From: a bacterium
Lineage (GTDB): Bacteria > JAMOTN01
Direction of reading: 5' to 3'
Length of the DNA: 5,893 bases
NCBI GenBank assembly: GCA_027062325.1
Contig: JAMOTN010000048.1
Coordinates: 1 to 5,893 of the forward strand
The translations under genes were made by a program, and so were the position numbers. Below are positions 1 to 4,741 of this stretch, in pieces (positions within the stretch are counted from its first letter, which is position 1; every line of letters begins with the position of its first letter). The notes beneath the pieces are model-generated. The model saw only the letters and a program-made list of their open reading frames with translations. It was not told where the DNA came from and did not search any database.

Positions 1-30
1 TATAAAAATCAATAGCTCTAACTTGCACTT

Positions 31-1362
31 CTATTCATTAGAGAAACGAACTCTAACTATAAAAGTACGTCCTGAAACTTTGAACCACGCATAATCCTTT
101 TCTCTAGTAACAGTTAGATCTGATACTTTAAACTTATAACCCCTTTCCCTAACATAAATCTCCACTAGCACACCTTTCCAATCGCTACTAATTCTGGCAC
201 TGTAGCTCTTTCCAAAAGCTTTATAACTCACCATAACAGCTCGCGTCAGCAAGAAATCTCCTTTGAAAAGCAGCTTCAATCTACTCTTATAAAGATCGTA
301 AAATTCAGCCCAGCTCAAAACGTCTAAACTCTCAGGTATTCCTCCTTTTAATGAGAAAACTTCAAAAACTATTGATAACATTTTTGAGGACACACTCTTT
401 AAGAATTCTTCAACCTCTTTTATTCTAGAAACATTTGCTTTAACTACAACTGCATCACTCAAAACAGTTACCTTTACATCTGCCCACAAACTCTTTAAAG
501 CAGTTGCAACATCTGCTGGATTGGGAACTTTAAACACTTTGACAGTTTTAATACTCTCAAACGGAATAAGCTTGAATCCTACCTTGGTCCTTTGAAGCTT
601 ACAATCCAAAGTCGATGCAAGCTTTTTCAAAAGTTCCAAAATCCTTCCCTTTCCAGCAAAAAATATCTCTTTCTTAGCAAGTGATTTGGGATAATCTATT
701 GGAACTTTTAACATTTTTTCAAAGCGAATAACCAAATCTCTTACTCTAACTTTTCTCAAAAAAATCTCAGCTACCTCTTCCTCTTTTGGATTTTTGGGGT
801 AAATAGTTATAGTTTCACCCGATACAGCATAGGGAAAACCATTCTCCCACAAAAGTTTATCTAAATCTAAATTTCTAATATTTACTGTTGCAGTAACGTG
901 TCCTGCCACATCACCAGAAAAAACAACATTATAGCCCAGCTTTACTAACCATTTGGCAACATTGTATATGCTCTCATCCGTAAATTTAACCACATCCGAA
1001 GCATAAGCCTTTATCAAAAGCATAAACCCATAGGCAGTTCTAACAGGATCTATAGGATAGTTAGACTCAACAAACAACTTCCCTTTATCAAGCCATACTC
1101 TTACTCGTATATTTTCAGCTTCGTAATCTTTGGGAAGATCAATTTGAGAAGCAACTCCCCACACTTTGAAAAGAGTTTTATCCTTATACAATCTATATTC
1201 AACCTTCCCATAAATCTCAAGCTTTAAAGTCATTATCTGAGGAAGATACTTCATCTCAATATTTTCCAGTACTGCAGCTCTAACAAAAGATGCCCAAATA
1301 ATTAAGACCAGCAATATTGTAGCTTTTCTATCAGTAGTATTCATAAATTCAAACCCCCACAC
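31..1362 (-). CDS. Secreted secretin-like N-domain (AMIN/STN/NolW-type) protein lacking the secretin barrel
   Basis: The 443-residue product has an N-terminal signal peptide (Lys13, then a hydrophobic stretch at about 15-27, with likely cleavage near VRA-A at 27-30), so it probably acts in the periplasm or at the envelope. Residues about 31-120 form a beta-rich AMIN-like region. Residues about 128-190 and 198-268 resemble two STN/secretin N0-N1 repeats: short helix, 'KLGYNVVFSG', 'VTATVNIRNLDLDKLL', then a terminal beta strand 'ETITIYP'. Residues about 272-335 resemble a NolW/secretin N2-N3 repeat: 'VKVFKVPNPADVATALKSL', 'SDAVVVKAN', 'RIKEVEEFLKSV'. In PilQ/GspD proteins the multimeric outer-membrane barrel would follow, but only about 110 poorly recognisable residues remain before a stop. 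The GTG start at 1362 is chosen because an SD sits 6 bases upstream; an in-frame ATG lies at 1344. It is the third gene of a leftward cluster. Domain calls rest on pattern recognition, and the exact function is unknown. Confidence 0.6.
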   Translation of the reverse strand: MWGFEFMNTTDRKATILLVLIIWASFVRAAVLENIEMKYLPQIMTLKLEIYGKVEYRLYKDKTLFKVWGVASQIDLPKDYEAENIRVRVWLDKGKLFVESNYPIDPVRTAYGFMLLIKAYASDVVKFTDESIYNVAKWLVKLGYNVVFSGDVAGHVTATVNIRNLDLDKLLWENGFPYAVSGETITIYPKNPKEEEVAEIFLRKVRVRDLVIRFEKMLKVPIDYPKSLAKKEIFFAGKGRILELLKKLASTLDCKLQRTKVGFKLIPFESIKTVKVFKVPNPADVATALKSLWADVKVTVLSDAVVVKANVSRIKEVEEFLKSVSSKMLSIVFEVFSLKGGIPESLDVLSWAEFYDLYKSRLKLLFKGDFLLTRAVMVSYKAFGKSYSARISSDWKGVLVEIYVRERGYKFKVSDLTVTREKDYAWFKVSGRTFIVRVRFSNE

Positions 1363-1368
1363 TTCATC

Positions 1369-1375
1369 TCACCTC
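1369..1375 (-). promoter_or_regulatory. Ribosome binding site deciding a GTG start
   Basis: On the minus strand GAGGTGA lies just after the TAA stop of the upstream gene and 6 bases before the GTG at 1362. The in-frame ATG at 1344 would be about 24 bases away, so the GTG is the better start. An ATG at 1367 is too close to the SD and opens only an eight-codon frame. Confidence 0.6.
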
Positions 1376-1376
1376 A

Positions 1377-2459
1377 TTACTCTGCCAAATCCAACTCAAT
1401 CACTTCTCCTCTCTTTGCCCATATCCAAACATCCCTTATAAGTGCCTTCCTAACGCGATTTTTAAAGGCAGCATGGGGTATATGAACCTTCAAATGTACT
1501 AAACCTTCCGGCACATCTTTTATTATCCACTCACCAGCAGAATCTGTAACAGCATGTTTTTCCCCAAATTCAATCATTGCCCCTTCAACAGGGTAACCGT
1601 TGAGCTTCAAAATACCCCTTAGTTCAACTAACTCATCGTTTTGAGAAGGAATGCTGACTTGAGTCATCTTTATCGTAAATATCCTATTTTTAGAAGAAAC
1701 ACGTATCACATCAGCAACCGCCCAATCCTTATACGTAACCTCAACCAAATAACTCCCAGAAACTAAGTTAAAATTCACCATGCCCCTCTTTCCCGTAACC
1801 TTCTCAATCTCTCCTATTCTAACAACAGCCCCATTTACAGGCTTCAAATTTCCTTCCACAACACAAATCTTCACAGGCAACAGTTCCCCTGCTTTCTTTA
1901 AACGTACATCCAAACTCAAGTTTGAGGATAAAAACAGAGACTTACGATATGGAATATAACCCAGACTTGAAACCTCTATCTCGATTTTCTGAGGACTAAT
2001 ACCAGAAAAATAAGCAACCCCACTCTTATCTGTATTAACTATCCATTTACCACTTTCTCCTTTTACCTCAACTTTGGCATGAATCAACGGCTCATCTGTA
2101 AAGTAGTCTCTTACTAACACTGCAAGTTTAAGCTTTACTTTCTTTCTTTTGAGTTTTACCAAAAAACTATTTACTCCCTCCGACACACTTACCATGTTCA
2201 AATAGGTGTAAAACGAAGGAGCTGTCACCTTCAAAAGATGTTTTCCCGGAGTCACATCTACAATTCTAAAATTTCCATTTTCATCAGTCATTATATAAAA
2301 ATTCTGAATATATACAGAAGCCCCTACAACAGGAGTACCAGACTTATCAACCACAACCCCTTCTACAACTGCTGAAAAAGCAATCAGAGGCAATAGAATT
2401 GAAAAACATATAAACAAAACAACAATTATCCTAAACTTTGGCCAACAACCATGCGGCAA
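1377..2459 (-). CDS. Secreted protein with four carboxypeptidase-regulatory-like (CarboxypepD_reg) domains
   Basis: The 360-residue product begins with a signal peptide (Lys8 and Arg10, a hydrophobic core at 11-28, likely cleavage near FSA-V at 28-31). The rest is four tandem beta-sandwich units at about 31-103, 109-187, 194-266 and 277-358. The first is the clearest: 'VVEGVVVDKSGTPVVGASV', then 'TDENGNFRIVDVTPGKH', the classic G-x-P-V-x-G-A-x-V and T-D-x-x-G-x-F-x-I-x-x-V-x-P-G pattern of this family. The fourth repeats it as 'RGILKLNGYPVEGAMI' and 'TDSAGEWIIKDVPEG'. Such domains are non-enzymatic stalks or adhesive modules in exported proteins. No catalytic domain, cell-wall anchor or second membrane segment is visible. 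The gene lies 56 bp after the CheX-like gene and 14 bp before the secretin-like gene, suggesting co-expression and perhaps a shared envelope structure. The start is TTG. The domain call is firm; the role is unknown. Confidence 0.75.
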   Translation of the reverse strand: MPHGCWPKFRIIVVLFICFSILLPLIAFSAVVEGVVVDKSGTPVVGASVYIQNFYIMTDENGNFRIVDVTPGKHLLKVTAPSFYTYLNMVSVSEGVNSFLVKLKRKKVKLKLAVLVRDYFTDEPLIHAKVEVKGESGKWIVNTDKSGVAYFSGISPQKIEIEVSSLGYIPYRKSLFLSSNLSLDVRLKKAGELLPVKICVVEGNLKPVNGAVVRIGEIEKVTGKRGMVNFNLVSGSYLVEVTYKDWAVADVIRVSSKNRIFTIKMTQVSIPSQNDELVELRGILKLNGYPVEGAMIEFGEKHAVTDSAGEWIIKDVPEGLVHLKVHIPHAAFKNRVRKALIRDVWIWAKRGEVIELDLAE

Positions 2460-2466
2460 CTATCTA

Positions 2467-2473
2467 CCACCTT
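2467..2473 (-). promoter_or_regulatory. Ribosome binding site deciding a TTG start
   Basis: On the minus strand AAGGTGG lies 7 bases before the TTG at 2459. No in-frame ATG precedes the signal peptide (the ATG at 2453 is in another frame and soon meets a stop), so TTG initiation fits both the SD and the need for a complete signal peptide. Confidence 0.6.
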
Positions 2474-2505
2474 CCTGACTATTTTTAATCCCCCCACATA
2501 TAAAA

Positions 2506-2520
2506 ATTAGCTAAGCTAAT
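2506..2520. repeat. 15-bp near-perfect palindrome over the CheX-like stop codon
   Basis: ATTAGCT-A-AGCTAAT is a perfect 7-bp inverted repeat around one central base. It covers the TAG stop at 2516-2518 and is followed on the minus strand by a short T run (TTTTTAT). As RNA it could form only a 5-bp, mostly A-U stem, so it is a poor terminator. It could equally be a protein-binding site or chance in AT-rich DNA. Confidence 0.35.
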
Positions 2521-3007
2521 CAACAGCTATTCCTAAAATCAACCTTCCATGATCACTCAAAAGAGGTATCACCAATGGTGGCTTTGCAAATCCCCTAAGA
2601 TTAAGCTCTTTGCCTACAATAACAGTTGGCGGAGTAAAATCCAAATTAATATTTTGCTGGGAAAGTGTAGTCATAGCATTTCCTACTATCATATTTCCCA
2701 ACTCTCCAAGCGCACTTTGAGCTAAGCTATTTAAATTCTCTAATTCTGAAGGATCCATCATCAACATAGATGCTGCCACGAATTTAGCTAAGTTCAAATC
2801 AAATTTTAAAAGTGATCTTCCCTTGCTAACTCCTAAAAATCCCAAAATTACTATAGCCACTTCTTCAGGCTGAGGATCGTAAAACTCTACCGCATCTTCT
2901 TTTATAGTTCCATAAGAAAACTTGAGTTGAGGTACAACTTGAGGCAATACCGTCACAGTCGCCTTAACAAAAGCTTTTATTATCTCTTTGCTGTCTACTC
3001 CAGCCAT
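2516..3007 (-). CDS. CheX-like chemotaxis phosphatase-domain protein
   Basis: The 163-residue product matches the CheX/CheC/FliY phosphatase fold along its whole length, which is the usual size for CheX. The helix at about 94-112 reads 'LAQSALGELGNMIVGNAMT' and carries the family signature E-x-x-N (Glu102, Asn105) followed by a conserved Asn110. In CheX this pair positions water to dephosphorylate CheY-P. The region before it (about 48-66, 'EEVAIVILGFLGVSKGRSLL') matches the central beta-strands, and the end ('VIPLLSDHGRLILGIAVD') the last strands. There is no signal peptide or membrane segment, so it is cytoplasmic. AGGAG at 3019-3023 lies 11 bases before the ATG. It heads a cluster with two exported proteins and has no other chemotaxis gene nearby. 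It may act on a CheY-like or other response regulator for pili or motility, but the target is inferred. Enzyme activity is plausible because E and N are both kept. Confidence 0.8.
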   Translation of the reverse strand: MAGVDSKEIIKAFVKATVTVLPQVVPQLKFSYGTIKEDAVEFYDPQPEEVAIVILGFLGVSKGRSLLKFDLNLAKFVAASMLMMDPSELENLNSLAQSALGELGNMIVGNAMTTLSQQNINLDFTPPTVIVGKELNLRGFAKPPLVIPLLSDHGRLILGIAVD

Positions 3008-3249
3008 TTAGCTTATCACTCCTTACTTTCATCATTTTCATTTTTACAAATCAAGCTACTTTTCAAATTCCAATATCATCTGATAACAGCATTTTACTAG
3101 ACTCAACTATTAAAAATTCAGCTAAAATAAAATTAACAGAAGATTAGTAAAAAGTAAAGATTATCCAATGATGTAGATAGGCTTTACTTGACGCATATTT
3201 TGTTTTAGGATTTTCTAATGAAAAAATTAGAAGGAGTGAAACAGAAAGA
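3008..3249. other. Divergent intergenic region, 242 bp
   Basis: AT-rich spacer separating the leftward CheX-like gene from the rightward RACo-like gene; promoters for both must lie here. For the plus strand the best match is TTGACG at 3188-3193 with TCTAAT at 3214-3219, but the 20-base spacer is longer than ideal. For the minus strand a TAAAAT (3096-3091) exists without a good -35. Both promoters remain uncertain. No small gene with an SD was found. Confidence 0.5.
3211..3234 (+). promoter_or_regulatory. Possible hairpin partly covering the SD of the RACo-like gene
   Basis: TTCTAAT (3213-3219) pairs with ATTAGAA (3226-3232) around the loop GAAAAA, extendable by two G-U pairs at 3211-3212/3233-3234. 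The 3' arm covers the first bases of the AAGGAGTGA ribosome site (3231-3239). The stem is AT-rich with a single G-C pair, so any effect on translation is speculative. Confidence 0.25.
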
Positions 3250-4242
3250 ATGTGGCTGTTTGATCTAGGAACAACTACTATAAAATACCGAAAAAGAGGA
3301 AGTTTGAACACAATGAAAATTCCAAATCCCTTGATGAGATTTGGTTCAGATGTGTTATCACGTGTATCCAATCTTCTCAAACGAGAAAAAAAAGCTCAGG
3401 AAATCATAATGGATACCATCACAGAAATTGTTGAAAACTCAGCATTAATAGCTTCAAATACCATTAACACGTTTATGCTACGAGGATTGGAGTTATCACC
3501 ATTAACCGTCTTCCCCTACGGACAAAAACTTGGGACTTCAATAATAACTTACAACAACAAGAGGATCATCTCCCTTGCAACCCTAGAAGGCCCTGTCGGC
3601 AGTGATAGTGCAGTAGTAGATTGGTTTATTCAAAAAAGAGCTAAAGATCTTCCTATTCTAAAGATGGATTTTGGTACAAATATCGAAATATCGTTTATCG
3701 AACGAGACTTTGTGTGGACTACCAGTGTTCCCGGTGGGAGTGTTTTTTCTCAAGGAGCAGCTCTTGCAGGAGATATACAGATAATATCATGGCTTAATCA
3801 TCTACTTTCGGAATTATTAAAGGGCCACGTATCAAGAGATGGCACAATTAATTTTGGCGATGCAACCATAAATCCTGCAACGTGTAAAGCTTTCATGCTA
3901 GCAAAAGCTGCTATTCAAACTGCAATAGAGGAACTTAAAGATATTTCTGGGATTATCCCTAAAAAATTGTTGCTCGTAGGAGATTTGGGTATGAAGCTTG
4001 AACCAGCCATCCTTATAGGGCTGGGGCTTGTTCCCTCAAATCTTACAATCGAAAAACTAGAAAACGCCATACTAAAAGCCCTTGAAGAGCTTTCTCACTC
4101 TATTGAAGAAGATTTAGAACTTCTTGACAGATGGATCGACAAAAAAGTAAATTACATAAACTTTGCCGACAAATCCTTATCAGATTCACGCTTCAATGAC
4201 AAATTTTTAAAGAATATGAACTTTCATTTCTACACCGTTTAA
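3250..4242 (+). CDS. Minimal RACo/RamA-like ASKHA ATPase (DUF4445-type) without Fe-S domain
   Basis: The 330-residue product follows the C-terminal ASKHA ATPase part of RACo/RamA proteins, which use ATP hydrolysis to drive reduction and reactivation of corrinoid proteins. In order: phosphate-1 loop 'FDLGTTTIK' (4-12); 'NPLMRFGSDVLSRV' (26-39), equivalent to the family's NPQ-x-x-x-GADVISRI; 'NTINTFMLRGLELSPLTVFPY' (70-90), equivalent to GN-T-x-MHHLLLGLDPSPL; phosphate-2 'MDFGTNIEISF' (139-149), like DIGTNGEI; 'PGGSVFSQGA' (161-170), like AGPAFEGA; 'AKAAIQTAIEEL' (218-229); and adenosine loop 'LLLVGDLG' (240-247) with 'AILIGLGLVPSN' (253-264). Family members are usually about 600 residues with an N-terminal 2Fe-2S ferredoxin domain and linker; here the protein starts directly at the ATPase fold, and no upstream in-frame start exists before the TAG at 3178. 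The SD AAGGAG (3231-3236) is 13 bases before the ATG. No corrinoid or methyltransferase gene is in view, so the partner is unknown. Fold assignment is strong; function is inferred. Confidence 0.72.
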   Translation: MWLFDLGTTTIKYRKRGSLNTMKIPNPLMRFGSDVLSRVSNLLKREKKAQEIIMDTITEIVENSALIASNTINTFMLRGLELSPLTVFPYGQKLGTSIITYNNKRIISLATLEGPVGSDSAVVDWFIQKRAKDLPILKMDFGTNIEISFIERDFVWTTSVPGGSVFSQGAALAGDIQIISWLNHLLSELLKGHVSRDGTINFGDATINPATCKAFMLAKAAIQTAIEELKDISGIIPKKLLLVGDLGMKLEPAILIGLGLVPSNLTIEKLENAILKALEELSHSIEEDLELLDRWIDKKVNYINFADKSLSDSRFNDKFLKNMNFHFYTV

Positions 4243-4245
4243 TGA

Positions 4246-4274
4246 TTGAAGTGAAGTCGATATTGGTGTAAAAT
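4246..4274 (+). promoter_or_regulatory. Sigma-70-type promoter for the tRNA-Ser/SRP RNA unit
   Basis: TTGAAG (4246-4251) and TAAAAT (4269-4274) are separated by exactly 17 bases, beginning just after the stop of the RACo-like gene. Transcription would start around 4281, about 30 bases before the tRNA. It is the best promoter match in the window, and its position directly ahead of stable RNA genes supports it. Confidence 0.6.
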
Positions 4275-4310
4275 AATAGTGCTACTGAAAGTTTTGTCAG
4301 TTCCTGGTGC

Positions 4311-4400
4311 GGAGAGGTGCCTGAGCGGCCGAAGGGGCTCGGCTGGAAACCGAGTGTACGCGAATGCGTACCGCGGGTTCAAATCCCGCCCTCTCCGCCA
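4311..4400 (+). tRNA. trnS: tRNA-Ser (anticodon GGA)
   Basis: A complete class II tRNA of 90 bases with encoded CCA. The acceptor GGAGAGG (4311-4317) pairs with CCTCTCC (4390-4396), followed by discriminator G and CCA. The anticodon stem CTCGG/CCGAG encloses loop CTGGAAA, giving anticodon GGA (4345-4347), which reads UCC and UCU serine codons. The long variable arm GTACGC/GCGTAC (4356-4371) is the hallmark of tRNA-Ser and tRNA-Leu, and the T arm has stem GCGGG/CCCGC with loop TTCAAAT. All stems are perfect. Its G+C is about two thirds by count, far above the neighbouring genes, as expected in a thermophile. It precedes the SRP RNA by only 12 bases. Confidence 0.97.
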
Positions 4401-4412
4401 TTAGCAAAAAAT

Positions 4413-4686
4413 GGACCGTGCTATGCCGGGGGGAGTAGCGTCCCCCTGTAACCTGCAGCTAAAGCAGGGGCGAATAGCCTGCTTGAGGGCTTAGGGCTGT
4501 TAGTCAGGATTACCGTTCTCAGGCGCTGAAGTTCAGGTCCTGCGCGACAAGGGGGTAGTGAACCCCGCCAGGCCCGGAAGGGAGCAACGGTAAGCTACTT
4601 CCCTTGGGCGCCGCAGGTCAACCTGGATGGAGCCTGAGGCGGTAAGCACCGGCTGACAGTCCGGCTCGAAGCAGGTTGCACGGTCC
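4413..4686 (+). ncRNA. ffs: Signal recognition particle RNA, large (Bacillus-type, with Alu domain)
   Basis: About 274 bases. The ends close perfectly: GGACCGTGC (4413-4421) pairs with GCACGGTCC (4678-4686). The 5' part 'ATGCCGGG' followed by 'GTAGCG' and 'CCCTGTAACC', then 'AGCAGGGGCGAATAGCC', matches the Alu-domain layout of Bacillus scRNA, including the UGUNR-type turn (TGTAA). The S domain has the universally conserved helix 8 tip: 'CCAGG' on one side, the GGAA tetraloop (4576-4579), and 'AGCA' (4583-4586) on the other, which is the Ffh-binding asymmetric loop. The base pair under the tetraloop stem is C-G where E. coli and Bacillus have U-A, a compensatory change. Mature ends are inferred from the closing helix. 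It targets ribosomes making membrane proteins to FtsY together with Ffh, encoded just downstream. Confidence 0.95.
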
Positions 4687-4698
4687 TTAATTTTTATT
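4678..4698 (+). terminator. Weak terminator-like end of the SRP RNA
   Basis: The 3' strand of the closing helix (GCACGGTCC) is directly followed by a T-rich tract, TTAATTTTTATT (4687-4698). This resembles an intrinsic terminator, except that the stem is long-range and the T tract is interrupted. It may terminate only part of the transcripts and let the rest read into ffh. Confidence 0.3.
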
Positions 4699-4741
4699 GA
4701 GAGCGTAGCTTACATAACTCTTTTAGCAGGAGTTGGTCAAC

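Noticed and set aside
2506-2520. Palindrome plus T run read as an intrinsic terminator after the CheX-like gene
   Set aside because: The stem would be five bp and almost all A-U, too weak for termination, especially in a thermophile; listed only as a repeat.
3091-3119. TAAAAT (minus strand) as the promoter of the leftward operon
   Set aside because: At 17 bases spacing the -35 would be GAATTT, a poor match, and AT-rich DNA gives many such -10 hits.
3144-3380. 78-residue minus-strand frame across the divergent region and the start of the RACo-like gene
   Set aside because: It is antisense to the well-supported ATPase start and has no recognisable domain.
3250-4242. PilM-type pilus ATPase, suggested by the N-terminal DLGTTTIK and the pilus-like neighbours
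   Set aside because: The later blocks (NPLMRFGSDVLSRV, NTINTFMLRGLELSPL, DFGTNIEI) match RACo/RamA and not PilM.
4697-4720. TTGAGA and nearby TACATA as an ffh promoter
   Set aside because: No -10-like hexamer sits at 16-18 bases from TTGAGA; the AT-rich match is only about 8-11 bases away.
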